Source: Ottowia thiooxydans DSM 14619 (GTDB lineage Bacteria; Pseudomonadota; Gammaproteobacteria; Burkholderiales; Burkholderiaceae_C). Taken from it: a stretch of 64,000 nucleotides of DNA. Positions 24,787-33,394 of the stretch are shown here, in pieces. The position numbers were made by a program, and so were the translations under genes. The stretch lies in the NCBI RefSeq assembly GCF_000422885.1, contig NZ_AUGX01000001.1, positions 706,068 through 770,067 on the forward strand, read 5' to 3'. Each line of letters begins with the position of its first letter. Positions within the stretch are counted from its first letter, which is position 1. The notes beneath the pieces were generated by a model, which saw only the letters and a program-made list of their open reading frames with translations, did not search any database and was not told the DNA's origin.

Positions 24787-26079
24787 TCAGACCGCTGCCA
24801 GAGATTGCTCCAGATCGGCCAGGATGTCGTCGATGTGTTCGATGCCCACGCACAAACGCACGGTTTCTTCTTTGACACCTGTCTTGGCCAGCTCCTCGGG
24901 CGCCAGTTGACGGTGCGTGGTGCTGGCAGGATGAGTTGCCAGTGACTTGGTGTCTCCAATGTTCACCAGGCGCGTGAAGAGTTGCAGCGCATCGAGGAAC
25001 CTCGCACCCGCTTCACGCCCACCTGCGGCCGCCTTCACGCCGAAAGTCAGCAGACCCGAGGCACGCCCTTTCATGTAGTGCTGCGCCAGCGCATGGTCTT
25101 CATGGTCAGTTAGCCCTGCATAACTGACCCATGCGACCTTGTCGTGCTTTTGCAGGAACTGCGCCACTTTGAGAGTGTTCTCGCAGATACGGTCCATACG
25201 CAGCGCCAGGGTTTCGATGCCCTGGATGATCTGCCATGCATTGAAGGGCGAAAGTGCAGCGCCCATATTGCGCAGCGGCACCACACGTGCCCGCCCAATG
25301 TAGGCGGCGGCACCCAGCGCTTCTGTGTAGACCACACCGTGGTAGCTCACATCTGGCTCGTTCAGGCGAGGAAAGCGCGCCTTGTTCTCAGCCCACGGAA
25401 ACTTGCCACTATCCACGATGATGCCGCCCAGCGTAGTGCCGTGGCCGCCCAGGTACTTGGTGAGCGAATGAACCACGATATCTGCACCGTGATCGATAGG
25501 GCGCACCAGATAGGGTGAAGCCACGGTGTTGTCCACAATCAGCGGAACGCCATGCTTGTGGGCAATGGCGGCTACGCCGGCGATGTCCGTTACGTTGCCA
25601 GCTGGGTTACCAATGGTCTCCACAAACACGGCCTTGGTCTTGGCATCAATCAGCTTCTCGAAGCTCTGTGGATCGCGGTGATCAGCAAAGCGAGTGGTGA
25701 TGCCCAGTTGCGGCAGCGTGTGCGCAAACAGGTTGTAGGTGCCGCCATAGAGGGCCGTGCTGCTGATGATGTTGTCACCCGCCTCAGCAATGGTTTGAAT
25801 AGCGTACGTGATGGCCGCCTGCCCACTGGCTACAGCCAGGCCGGCAATACCACCTTCAAGCGCTGCCACGCGCTTTTCCAGCACATCGCAGGTGGGGTTC
25901 ATGATGCGGGAATAGATGTTGCCCGGCACTTTCAGATCGAAAAGATCAGCCCCGTGTTGCGCGCTGTCAAAAGCGTAGGCTACGGTCTGGTAGATAGGCA
26001 CAGCCACGGCCTTGGTGGTGGGGTCTGGCTGGTAGCCGGCATGAACCAGTTGAGTTTCAAATTTCCAGGTTTCTGACAT
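24787..26079 (-). CDS. metY: O-acetylhomoserine aminocarboxypropyltransferase/cysteine synthase family
   Basis: PLP enzyme that makes homocysteine from O-acetylhomoserine and sulfide. The 430-residue length with the insertion seen in MetY, the PLP lysine in VVHSLTKYLGGHGTTLGGII, and NIYSRIMNPTCDVLEKRVAA and FTRLVNIGDTKSLATHPAST all fit the Cys/Met metabolism family. AAAAAGGAG precedes the ATG. It stands alone. No SAM-type riboswitch was recognised in the 259-base upstream region, which carries only a palindrome at 26215-26230. Confidence 0.93.
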   Translation of the reverse strand: MSETWKFETQLVHAGYQPDPTTKAVAVPIYQTVAYAFDSAQHGADLFDLKVPGNIYSRIMNPTCDVLEKRVAALEGGIAGLAVASGQAAITYAIQTIAEAGDNIISSTALYGGTYNLFAHTLPQLGITTRFADHRDPQSFEKLIDAKTKAVFVETIGNPAGNVTDIAGVAAIAHKHGVPLIVDNTVASPYLVRPIDHGADIVVHSLTKYLGGHGTTLGGIIVDSGKFPWAENKARFPRLNEPDVSYHGVVYTEALGAAAYIGRARVVPLRNMGAALSPFNAWQIIQGIETLALRMDRICENTLKVAQFLQKHDKVAWVSYAGLTDHEDHALAQHYMKGRASGLLTFGVKAAAGGREAGARFLDALQLFTRLVNIGDTKSLATHPASTTHRQLAPEELAKTGVKEETVRLCVGIEHIDDILADLEQSLAAV

Positions 26080-26214
26080 GAGAGATCTCCTTTTTGATCA
26101 AGTTTTCTTTTGATGGCAGCCAAACCATCGACACACAAAGAGCTTATGTCCGGCAGGCTCATTACGCCGCTCGGGTAAAGTGCTGGGTTTGCTACACGGC
26201 TGGCCGTGCGCGGA

Positions 26215-26230
26215 ATCCAAATTTTTGGAT
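26215..26230. promoter_or_regulatory. palindrome between metY and the iron-trafficking gene
   Basis: ATCCAAATTTTTGGAT pairs over seven of eight bases per half and lies in the divergent intergenic region. It could be an operator for either gene; I cannot name a cognate regulator. Confidence 0.35.
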
Positions 26231-26338
26231 GATGCTGCGCATTCTCAGGGCTACCGCGTGAAAATCCAACAACTGCTTAAGTCAATTTAGTCAGTTGCTA
26301 ATTACAACACCCACCAGCTTACGCGAGAGGCAGTTCAA

Positions 26339-26611
26339 ATGGCACGCATGATTCAATGCATCAAGCTCGGCAAAGAAGCCGAAGGTCTCGATTTCCCTCC
26401 CTATCCGGGCGATCTCGGCAAACGCATCTGGGAAAGCGTCAGCAAAGAGGCATGGGCAGGCTGGCTCAAGCACCAGACCATGCTGGTCAACGAAAACCGC
26501 CTCAATCTGGCCGATCTGCGCGCCCGCCAGTATCTTGCCCGGCAAATGGAAAACCATTTCTTCGGCACGGGTGCTGACCAGGCCATGGGCTACGTACCCC
26601 CCAGCGCTTGA
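26339..26611 (+). CDS. yggX: oxidative damage protection / Fe(2+)-trafficking protein
   Basis: 90 residues, nearly the whole being the family pattern: [60 protein letters not shown], then [12 protein letters not shown]. Cys7 is the conserved residue of the family. YggX protects Fe-S proteins from oxidative damage. In many Burkholderiales it neighbours argA; here the two genes are 14 kb apart. The following gene overlaps its stop codon. Confidence 0.95.
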   Translation: MARMIQCIKLGKEAEGLDFPPYPGDLGKRIWESVSKEAWAGWLKHQTMLVNENRLNLADLRARQYLARQMENHFFGTGADQAMGYVPPSA

Positions 26612-27036
26612 ACGAAGAAAGCGCCAGTAAGCCCGTACCTTTGATTCCAGGACTGCGCCGTCAGTATCACTTTCGACCCGGTCCTGCCGGATTGCAGGCC
26701 TGGGATGTGCACAGGCTCATTCGGTTGGCCCAAGAGCATGCGCTGCCCGTACATGATGTGCCGCTTGCCCAGATCCGCGAACTCGACGAGCCCTACTGGT
26801 TCGAACATGAAGACGCTCCACCTACGCCGCGCGCAATTGTGGAGCACCTCAAGCTGATGGATAGCTGCGATCTGAAATGGCCCATCGTGTTGAGTTCTGA
26901 CGGCCGGCTCATGGATGGCATGCACAGGGTAGCTCAAGCCTTGCGCGAAGGCCGTACCCATATCCCGGCCGTGCGCTTTTCCACCGATCCCGCTCCGGAT
27001 TACATTGGTGTTTCACCGGAAGACCTCCCTTACTAA
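26608..27036 (+). CDS. ParB-like nuclease-fold domain protein, hypothetical
   Basis: 142 residues from a TTG overlapping the yggX stop, so the two are coupled. The motif [18 protein letters not shown] together with [15 protein letters not shown] resembles the N-terminal ParB/Srx domain (DGxHR loop), but no HTH follows, so it is not a partition protein. Such stand-alone domains may bind nucleotides. I cannot assign a function. Confidence 0.75.
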   Translation: MNEESASKPVPLIPGLRRQYHFRPGPAGLQAWDVHRLIRLAQEHALPVHDVPLAQIRELDEPYWFEHEDAPPTPRAIVEHLKLMDSCDLKWPIVLSSDGRLMDGMHRVAQALREGRTHIPAVRFSTDPAPDYIGVSPEDLPY

Positions 27037-27044
27037 CTACAGCG

Positions 27045-29033
27045 ATGCAGCCGGAGACACAAGAAACGGTAGTCTGGAGCGATGACGGCCTACCCGTCAG
27101 CCCGCGCTTCGGCGTCGTTTATCGCGGCAGCAACCCGCAAGGAGACAGTGACGCCGGGCTGGAGCAAGCTCGCCACGTGTTTTTGCGAGGGTGCGGCTTG
27201 CTGGCTGCCGACGGTGCATCTGCCTGGGCCAACGCCCCACGGTGGCAGATACTGGAAACCGGCTTTGGCCTTGGCCTGAATTTCTTGGCCACGTGGCATG
27301 CATGGCGCGCGGATGCCACCAGGCCCGATCGCCTCTTCTACAGCGCAGTTGAGGCTTGGCCGCCCGAAGCTGCCCACATCCTGCGCAGTGCGGAGCCTTT
27401 TGCCGAACTGGCCCCACTGGCGCAAGAATTGGCAGCTCGCTGGCATGGCCTGCTGCCGGGGGTCCACCGCATGGAATTTGAAGGCGGCAAGATTCAACTC
27501 ACCTTGGCTATTGGGGATGCTCAAGCCATGCTGAGCGAATTGACCGGCCAGTTCGACAGCATCTACCTGGACGGCTTCAGCCCCAGCGTGAACCCGCAGA
27601 TGTGGGATATCCACACCATGAAGGCCATAGCTCGCCTCGCCCGACGAGGCGCCTTGGCTGCCAGCTGGTGCGTGGTCGGTGAAATGCGCCGGCGCCTGGG
27701 CACCTGCGGCTTCATCGTCAAACGCGTACCGGGACTTCCACCGAAACGACATGCTCTGCGCGCGGTGTATGACCCACGATGGGAGCCCAAAGCCCGAGCC
27801 GACGCATCCCCCCTGCCGCTACCCGGCGGAGCGACACCCCGCCGCTGCATCGTCATAGGTAGCGGCCTGGCGGGTGCTTCTTGCGCTTACAGCCTGGCCC
27901 AGCGGGGCTGGCAAGTGACCGTGTTGGACCGCGCTGCCGAACCCGCCGCTGGAGCCAGTGGCTTACCAGCCGGTGTGGTCGCGCCCCATGTCTCACCAGA
28001 CGACCGCCCCCTTTCACGCCTCACCCGAGCCGGCGCACAAGCCACCCTGGGGCGAGCCCGCTGGCTACTGCGCGAAGGCATTGAATTTGCTCCGACCGGC
28101 GTATTGGAGCGCCACGCGCCCGGCGAGCGGAGGCTCCCCACGCCATGGCAAGAAAAATCTGATTCAAAGGCCACCCGCTCCACCACCTACTCATCCACTG
28201 CACCGGAAACCATCACAAAAGCGCAACAGGCTGCGGCACCGCTGGACGAAGCCCGTCTGGCCCTCTGGCACGAGCAAGCCGGATGGATCAGGCCCGCCAT
28301 GCTGGTGCGCAGCATGCTGAAAGCGCCCGGCATCGAGTGGCGCGGCAACCAAAACGTGCACAGGCTCGAAGGCTCCTCGGATGCGGATTCGCCTGTGTGG
28401 TACGTACTGGATGAAAGCGGCGCGATGTTGGCGGAGGCGGAATTAGTCGTCGTCTCGGCGGGTTTCGATACACGGGCGATCACCGGAGGATCGCTGCCCC
28501 TGAACGCCCTGCGCGGCCAAGTCGCGTTTGGCCCGATGCCGGGGAATACGAGTAATGCGGCATTGCCCACTTTTCCAGTCAACGGCCACGGCAGCCTGAT
28601 TGCTCACGTACCGCTTCAAGATGGGGCCATGTGGGTCACAGGCTCCACCTTTGAGCGAGGCAACCCACAAGCCCAATTGCAAGACGCTGACCATGCCCAC
28701 AATCGCCAGCGCATCGCAGAACTCCTACCCTTGGCCGCTGCCGCTATTGATAGCCAATGGCCCGACGGCCGAGCGCGTGCCTGGTCAGGTGTCCGCGCCA
28801 CCCTCCCCGACCGCCTTCCCGCCGTTGGCGCCTTGGGAGGCAAACACGCTACTACTGGCACAAATGACGATGCGCAGCCTTGCGCGCTGCAACTCTGCAC
28901 CGGTTTTGGCGCGCGCGGCCTGACGCTGGCCGTGCTCTGTGGCGAAATCCTCGCCTCCTGGCTTCATGGCGAGCCTCTGCCCGTGGAACGCAGCCTGGCT
29001 GAAAAGTTACGCGCGGGGCGATTGACGCCTTAG
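27045..29033 (+). CDS. mnmC: bifunctional tRNA (mnm5s2U34) methyltransferase / FAD-dependent cmnm5U demodification enzyme
   Basis: Acts on the wobble uridine of certain tRNAs: the C-terminal FAD domain removes the carboxymethyl group of cmnm5s2U, and the N-terminal domain methylates nm5s2U using SAM. The N-terminal methyltransferase (about 1-245; WQILETGFGLGLNFLATWHA, YLDGFSPSVNPQMW) and the FAD domain (from about 265; CIVIGSGLAGASCAYSLAQR, RGQVAFGP, ending CTGFGARGLTLAVLCGEILA) are both present and in the normal order. 662 residues is the usual length for the fused protein. It follows the ParB-like gene by eight bases. Confidence 0.95.
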   Translation: MQPETQETVVWSDDGLPVSPRFGVVYRGSNPQGDSDAGLEQARHVFLRGCGLLAADGASAWANAPRWQILETGFGLGLNFLATWHAWRADATRPDRLFYSAVEAWPPEAAHILRSAEPFAELAPLAQELAARWHGLLPGVHRMEFEGGKIQLTLAIGDAQAMLSELTGQFDSIYLDGFSPSVNPQMWDIHTMKAIARLARRGALAASWCVVGEMRRRLGTCGFIVKRVPGLPPKRHALRAVYDPRWEPKARADASPLPLPGGATPRRCIVIGSGLAGASCAYSLAQRGWQVTVLDRAAEPAAGASGLPAGVVAPHVSPDDRPLSRLTRAGAQATLGRARWLLREGIEFAPTGVLERHAPGERRLPTPWQEKSDSKATRSTTYSSTAPETITKAQQAAAPLDEARLALWHEQAGWIRPAMLVRSMLKAPGIEWRGNQNVHRLEGSSDADSPVWYVLDESGAMLAEAELVVVSAGFDTRAITGGSLPLNALRGQVAFGPMPGNTSNAALPTFPVNGHGSLIAHVPLQDGAMWVTGSTFERGNPQAQLQDADHAHNRQRIAELLPLAAAAIDSQWPDGRARAWSGVRATLPDRLPAVGALGGKHATTGTNDDAQPCALQLCTGFGARGLTLAVLCGEILASWLHGEPLPVERSLAEKLRAGRLTP

Positions 29034-29257
29034 GACAGTATTCATGGTCTTTTCGGGCGCCGGGCAACCGGGCCGCGCGAGTGCCAGTGCGGGATGGGAT
29101 GCAAGGGGCGCGGCGTGCAGCCACAAGCTATCGTGCGTGTTGCCCCGCGAGCGCGCTCGCAAGGCAGTGCTTCCGTAGGACCGTGGTGGCTGAAGTCACC
29201 GCGCATCGCTCCGTTTACGATACTACGACTTGTTCAACTTAATCACCAAGAACTCTC

Positions 29258-29572
29258 ATGGCCTTCGCCGACAATCTGCGCACCCTGCCCTCGATCGCTC
29301 ATATAGCCGCTATTGAATTACTCAACGATGCTGGCGACGTCGTAGCCACCATCCCCAATCAACCTGGAAAAGCAGGCTCAGTGACTGTGTACGCAGCTTT
29401 GGCGGCCAAGCACGGGAGCATCAATGCAGCGGCCGCACAAGAGGGACTGGTTCTGTTTGCAGAACATACCGACGACGCCCGTAAAAACCCTGGCAACCAC
29501 CCCAACATTGACCGACTGCTGGAAGTGATCGAAAGCGGTAAGGGCTACGCGGTGAAAACTATCGCGGCGTAA
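29258..29572 (+). CDS. DUF2322 family protein
   Basis: 104 residues with the family pattern HIAAIELLNDAGDVVATIPN, QPGKAGSVTVYAALAA and ARKNPGNHPNIDRLLEVIES. Small cytosolic protein of unknown role, widely found in betaproteobacteria. It is separate from mnmC by 224 bases in which I see nothing notable. Confidence 0.85.
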   Translation: MAFADNLRTLPSIAHIAAIELLNDAGDVVATIPNQPGKAGSVTVYAALAAKHGSINAAAAQEGLVLFAEHTDDARKNPGNHPNIDRLLEVIESGKGYAVKTIAA

Positions 29573-29663
29573 CTCTGACGCTACGGTCTGACGCCAGGTC
29601 TTTTTGCAAAAGGGGAATATCCACGTTTGCTGAAACCTGCATGAGCCGCCACGTGCTGGCTAA

Positions 29664-30095
29664 TCAGTCTGGCGCATTTCCTGCGGACCTATTTTTCGCA
29701 GGCGTAGACAGCCTCACCAGATACGCCACCACGTCTTCCCTGTCCTGCGCCTCGTCAAGTCGGTAGTTCATGGCCTGCCCGGGCACCACTTTCTCAGGGT
29801 CGGTTAACCATGCCTTGATGCCTGCAGCATTCCAGGTGTGGGTGGCCGCGGTCATCGCCTTCGAGTAGACAAAGCCCTCTGCCTTGCCTGCCTTTCGGCC
29901 AACCACACCGCCCAAGGCGGGGCCTACGCGGTGGGTGTCGAGGCTGTGGCAGGCGAAACAGCGACTCTCCACCAGCTGCTGTCCACGGCTGACCGAGGGG
30001 ACCAGGCCTTCGGCCTGCGTCACTGCTGGCATACCCCCCGTCACCGCAAAAGACAGCACCCACGCGCATCGTCGGATGTGGGTGTACACGGCCAT
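29664..30095 (-). CDS. exported monohaem cytochrome c (c2/c550-like)
   Basis: About 143 residues. A signal peptide (CAWVLSFAVTGGMPAVTQAE) precedes the haem motif CFACH, and the axial Met is likely in PGQAMNYRLDEAQDRED. The arrangement SRCFACHSLDTHRVGPALGG and WLTDPEKVVPGQAMNYRL is typical of soluble class I cytochromes c. The ATG at 30095 overlaps the TGA of the ferritin-like gene (TGATG); a GTG one codon upstream is also possible. It is in one operon with the ferritin-like protein, under a probable ECF promoter, so it may carry electrons to or from that exported protein. Confidence 0.88.
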   Translation of the reverse strand: MAVYTHIRRCAWVLSFAVTGGMPAVTQAEGLVPSVSRGQQLVESRCFACHSLDTHRVGPALGGVVGRKAGKAEGFVYSKAMTAATHTWNAAGIKAWLTDPEKVVPGQAMNYRLDEAQDREDVVAYLVRLSTPAKNRSAGNAPD

Positions 30096-30691
30096 CACGC
30101 ACCGAAGGACAAAGCGCCGGCGGGCAACGGGCGGCCCAGTGCGTTAAGAAGAAGCACGTAGTGCATGGTTTCGTCTGCAGCCAAGCGGCCTGCCACCTTG
30201 GCCAGATCTTTGTTGCCAAACGCAGGAATCACACCCAGATAGGCATTGGTGGCACCCAGCTCCAGGCGGGCAGCCAGATCCAGCACGTCGCTCTGACTGC
30301 GCAGAGTGTCAGCCTTCAGGGCCTTGGCATATTCATCCAGCTTTTTCTCCATGACGGGTGCGCCACCAAGCTTCTGGATGGTGGCGATCAACGCATCGCG
30401 GTGGGCTTTATGGTCGGCCTGAAAACGCACCGCCACATCCAGCACTGGCTTTTGGAGCAAGCCACTACCGGCACCTAGTTGGTAGGCATTAATAGCCTCA
30501 TGCTCAAGGCCCAGAGCGACGTTCAGAATGCCGACGTCCTTGGACGTGTCACCTGCCATGCCCTGTGCCAATGCATCTTTACCTGCGAGCATAGCCACTG
30601 CCAAGGCTGAAAGCCCGCCGGTGCGGCCCATGAAGTTACGACGGGATGCCACTGAAGAAACCGCGGCAGGAGATTGAATAATGGTTGTCAT
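30095..30691 (-). CDS. exported ferritin-like domain protein (Ferritin_2-like)
   Basis: 198 residues. A twin-arginine signal (SRRNFMGRTGGLSALAVAML, then AGKDALAQG) suggests Tat export of a folded protein. The four-helix body carries possible di-iron ligands: Glu in LEHEAINAYQL, Asp/His in ADHKAHRDAL, Glu in ARLELGATNAYLG and Glu-x2-His in DETMHYVLLLNAL. The start MTTIIQSPA has AAAGGA upstream; the longer frame is not protein-like. First in an operon with a cytochrome c and divergent from an ECF sigma factor. It likely handles iron or oxidants in the periplasm; the exact activity is unknown. Confidence 0.85.
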   Translation of the reverse strand: MTTIIQSPAAVSSVASRRNFMGRTGGLSALAVAMLAGKDALAQGMAGDTSKDVGILNVALGLEHEAINAYQLGAGSGLLQKPVLDVAVRFQADHKAHRDALIATIQKLGGAPVMEKKLDEYAKALKADTLRSQSDVLDLAARLELGATNAYLGVIPAFGNKDLAKVAGRLAADETMHYVLLLNALGRPLPAGALSFGA

Positions 30692-30760
30692 GGTGGGTCC
30701 TTTTTTTAGTGAGATCGAGAGCCACTTACCGAGGTTGGTATTTGCAGCTCTCCAATCGAA

Positions 30761-30788
30761 TACGCGCGCCCCTTGCCACCTGGATTCA
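30761..30788 (-). promoter_or_regulatory. ECF-type promoter of the ferritin-like/cytochrome c operon
   Basis: On the minus strand TGAATCC (30788-30782), a 17-base spacer and CGTA (30764-30761). The same pair of boxes drives the sigma gene on the plus strand. Transcription should start near 30754, about 60 bases before the ferritin-like ATG. Confidence 0.65.
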
Positions 30789-30809
30789 GCAATTTCAAAA
30801 AAAATGGTT

Positions 30810-30836
30810 TGAATCCAATCCCAGGTTTCCTGCGTA
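30810..30836 (+). promoter_or_regulatory. ECF-type promoter of the sigma/anti-sigma genes
   Basis: TGAATCC (30810-30816), a 16-base spacer and CGTA (30833-30836), about 24 bases before the sigma start codon. With the minus-strand copy it forms back-to-back promoters, and the two -35 boxes form the inverted repeat TGGATTCA...TGAATCCA. This implies autoregulation. Confidence 0.65.
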
Positions 30837-30860
30837 CCTGGTTTAGAACACAATGAACAT

Positions 30861-31436
30861 ATGAACGCAGAACACTCCGACGCCACACTCATCGTTCTGC
30901 TTCAACGCATTGCGCTTAAAGATGAGGCTGCCCTCAAATCGCTGTATGAAGCGTGCGCAGGTAAGCTGTATGGTTTGGCGCTGCGTGTGGTGAGCCACCG
31001 GGAATTTGCGGAAGACGCACTGCAAGAAGCCTTCCTGAACATCTGGCGCTTAGCCCCTGAATACAGCGCGTCCTTGAGCCCCCCCATGGCCTGGATGGGC
31101 CTCATCGTGCGCAGCCGTGCCCTGGACCTGCTGCGCCGCCGTGCCGCAGCGCGCACCCACCTCACCCAGGAGATAGACGTCACTCTCGCCGATACGCTCC
31201 AAAGCGATGACCCCACTCCGCTGGACACCGCCCAGGCCAGTGAGCAAGCATGGGCCCTGAATCAATGCCTTGGCCGGCTGGAGAGCAAGCAATGCGAAGT
31301 GGTCAAACTTGCCTATATGCGTGATTTGAGCCATAGCGAACTAGCCGCCCAATTACAGCTTCCGCTTGGCACAGTGAAAACCTGGATACGCAGAGGCCTG
31401 GACCAACTGCGCCTTTGCATGGCTCGTTTCGCGTGA
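30861..31436 (+). CDS. ECF-family RNA polymerase sigma factor
   Basis: 191 residues: sigma region 2 (about 25-95; LYGLALRVVSHREFAEDALQ, then EAFLNIWRLAPEY) and region 4 (about 135-188; LAYMRDLSHSELAAQLQLPL, then GTVKTWIRRGLDQLR). The RskA-type anti-sigma factor follows seven bases after its stop. The divergent exported ferritin-like and cytochrome c genes carry a promoter with the same boxes as its own, so these are its most likely targets. The inducing signal is unknown; oxidative or singlet-oxygen-type stress would be reasonable. Confidence 0.93.
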   Translation: MNAEHSDATLIVLLQRIALKDEAALKSLYEACAGKLYGLALRVVSHREFAEDALQEAFLNIWRLAPEYSASLSPPMAWMGLIVRSRALDLLRRRAAARTHLTQEIDVTLADTLQSDDPTPLDTAQASEQAWALNQCLGRLESKQCEVVKLAYMRDLSHSELAAQLQLPLGTVKTWIRRGLDQLRLCMARFA

Positions 31437-31443
31437 GGCTGCC

Positions 31444-32226
31444 ATGAAAATTCACCAAAACCCTGAATTGCTGGACCGCCTGGCAGCCAGCTACGCCTTA
31501 GGCACACTGCGCGGCCCAGCACGCCGCCGCTTCGAGACCATCGCCCGCGAACAAGCCCCAGTTCGCGCAGCGGCACTCATTTGGCAAAGCCGGATGTCCA
31601 GCCTGAACGAACTGCAACCCAGCGCCCAACCCGCACCCGTCGTCTGGACCCGGATAGACAATCTCGTCCGCGCCGATCGCGAGCAAGCGACCCAGGCAGA
31701 AGTACGACACCGCGCAATTCAAGCCGGAGGTTCTAACGAAGGTCGGGGCGGCTGGCTACGCAGCCTGAGTTTTTGGCGGGTGAGCAGTGCGGTCGGCGCT
31801 GCAGCCACAGTGGCCGCAGTCGTTGTGGGGCTGAACGTGCGCCAGGAGTTGGATAGCGAGATTGCCACGCTACAAGCCGCACCGCAAATTCAATATGTGG
31901 CAGTACTGGCGGACGACAAAGCTGCGGCGTCCATGCTGGTGACCTTCGACGCCAAGAACAAAAAGCTAATCCTGCAACGCGTGGGTAACTACCAGGAATC
32001 AGCTGATAGGTCTCTACAACTCTGGGCCCTCCCGCCCTCCGGTGGCCCAAAATCGCTCGGTGTGCTCAGCAACGATAAGCTGCTGCGCCTCACCGCTGGG
32101 GAAAGCGATGTGCGCGAAGTGCCAACGTTGGCAATCAGTCTCGAGCCCAAAGGGGGAGTACCCAGCGAGACTGGCCCCACTGGACCCGTGCTCTTTAAAG
32201 GCGCGTTGATTCAGAAGCTTATGTAA
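31444..32226 (+). CDS. anti-sigma factor, RskA-like membrane protein
   Basis: 260 residues. The N-terminal cytoplasmic part (NPELLDRLAASYALGTLRGP, ARRRFETIAREQAPVRAAAL) resembles the anti-sigma domain without a HxxxCxxC zinc motif. One transmembrane segment (about 113-133; RVSSAVGAAATVAAVVVGLN) is followed by a periplasmic RskA C-terminal domain (LQLWALPPSGGPKSLGVLSN, ...VPTLAISLEPKGGVPSETGP). It should sequester the preceding sigma factor at the membrane. The start ATG is seven bases after the sigma stop. Confidence 0.9.
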   Translation: MKIHQNPELLDRLAASYALGTLRGPARRRFETIAREQAPVRAAALIWQSRMSSLNELQPSAQPAPVVWTRIDNLVRADREQATQAEVRHRAIQAGGSNEGRGGWLRSLSFWRVSSAVGAAATVAAVVVGLNVRQELDSEIATLQAAPQIQYVAVLADDKAAASMLVTFDAKNKKLILQRVGNYQESADRSLQLWALPPSGGPKSLGVLSNDKLLRLTAGESDVREVPTLAISLEPKGGVPSETGPTGPVLFKGALIQKLM

Positions 32227-32358
32227 GGCGACTTATCGGACTGCGCAACACGCACCGCCAATCCGGACCATCCCAGACCGTCGCCTTCGTCGGCTTCGAA
32301 GGACGCTGACGACAAGACAGGAAAGTGCCTGAACTGCTTGTATGTACGGGGCCTGCGC

Positions 32359-32451
32359 CTAGGAGGCTGTCGGACTTGGAAATCGCCGGCTGCAAATGGG
32401 CCGCAGCGGTCCATTTTCGCTATCGGCGCTCCAAGTCCGACAGCCTCCTAG
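32359..32451. repeat. dispersed element with perfect 21-bp inverted ends
   Basis: The 21-base arm starting CTAGGAGGCTGTCGG (32359-32379) is repeated as an exact inverse at 32431-32451, separated by 51 bases containing AAATGGGCCGCAGCGGTCC. A related compact copy is at 38316-38370 and a partial one at 1569-1611. The right arm supplies the TAG stop of the tetR gene, so it may act as its transcription terminator. Confidence 0.9.
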
Positions 32452-33146
32452 TCGCGGTTCCAAGCGTCCAACAACAGCGTCCCGACCTCATCATCGCCAG
32501 TTGGTGGTTGTGTCTCGGACAAACCTCGCACGTTGGCTTTTCGGGCCTGACCTTCACGTTCCACCAATTTCAGCGGAGCGGTTTCGACCATAAGTCCGCC
32601 CAGCAATATCCGGTAAAACTCCTGGAAAGCGTCTTCGATCGTCAGATTGGCTTTCGCGAGAAACGCGGGCCGGCGCAGTCGCAGTGCCGCTCCCAGGATA
32701 AGTTCGGACACCACGAGTCCGTGGCACTTGACGAATACGCCTTGGCTTACGCCCTCGTCGATCAGCTGTGAAAGTCTTACCGTTCTTGCCTGCTGGTAGT
32801 TGTCAAAAATGGTCCGTGCCGCCTCCGAATCCTCAACGTCTTTGAGGAACTGCACACCGATTCGGCTGGCTGCCCGCACACCTACCTCAAGGTAGGCAGC
32901 AATCGCTGCAGTCAGGTTCTTCTCACTGCGAGTCAGCGCATTGCCCTCTTCAAGAATTCCATAAAAGAAGCGACTGACGGTGGTGCAGAAGATCTCCTCT
33001 TTGGTCTGCGCGATGTCATAGAGGCGACGCCGCGAGCAGCGCAAGCGTGAAGCCATCTCTCCCACCGTCAGGTTTCTAACTCCTTCAGCAAGAAACAACT
33101 GGATTAGTCCATCGAAGAACTCTTCATCTGTGAGCGCTTTTCTCAT
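32448..33146 (-). CDS. TetR/AcrR family transcriptional regulator
   Basis: 232 residues. The N-terminal HTH is readable (LTVGEMASRLRCSRRRLYDI, followed by AQTKEEIFCTTVSRFF). The C-terminal ligand domain is of the TetR type with no named subfamily. The last codons (AWNRD-stop) lie inside the right arm of the 32359-32451 repeat. It diverges from the acyl-CoA synthetase, and the 248-base gap has four GGTACC-type sites overlapping a sigma-70 promoter, so it probably represses the whole cluster to the right in response to an acyl-CoA or related metabolite. Confidence 0.9.
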   Translation of the reverse strand: MRKALTDEEFFDGLIQLFLAEGVRNLTVGEMASRLRCSRRRLYDIAQTKEEIFCTTVSRFFYGILEEGNALTRSEKNLTAAIAAYLEVGVRAASRIGVQFLKDVEDSEAARTIFDNYQQARTVRLSQLIDEGVSQGVFVKCHGLVVSELILGAALRLRRPAFLAKANLTIEDAFQEFYRILLGGLMVETAPLKLVEREGQARKANVRGLSETQPPTGDDEVGTLLLDAWNRD

Positions 33147-33169
33147 TCGGGTTTTTCCTAGCTAAATAC

Positions 33170-33237
33170 GGTACCCAGACGGTTGACTTGGTACCGCTCG
33201 ATGGATTTAATGGTACCAATAGTGACGCAAACGTACC
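33170..33237 (+). promoter_or_regulatory. sigma-70 promoter inside a phased array of four GGTACC operators
   Basis: The promoter is TTGACT (33183-33188), 17-base spacer, TTTAAT (33206-33211). GGTACC occurs at 33170-33175, 33190-33195 and 33212-33217, with CGTACC at 33232-33237; centres are 20, 22 and 20 bases apart, about two helical turns each. The middle two extend to TTGGTACC-N16-GGTACCAA, straddling the spacer. This is a likely TetR operator array. Confidence 0.75.
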
Positions 33238-33394
33238 GAATAGGCAATATGTACACCTCAGATGCTCGCATAAAGAATGCTGTAAATCCACAGTCCGCCA
33301 ACGGGGAGAGCCGGCCGCTTCCGTTCTCGCCAGGAACAGGTCAGTTGGCGGCACCAGTGGGTCAGCAAACACAACCCGAACTGGGGAGCTTGCA

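Noticed and set aside
26080..26338. SAM-type riboswitch upstream of metY
   Set aside because: I looked for conserved pseudoknot or SAM-II-like pairing on the minus strand and saw none; only the palindrome at 26215-26230 stands out.
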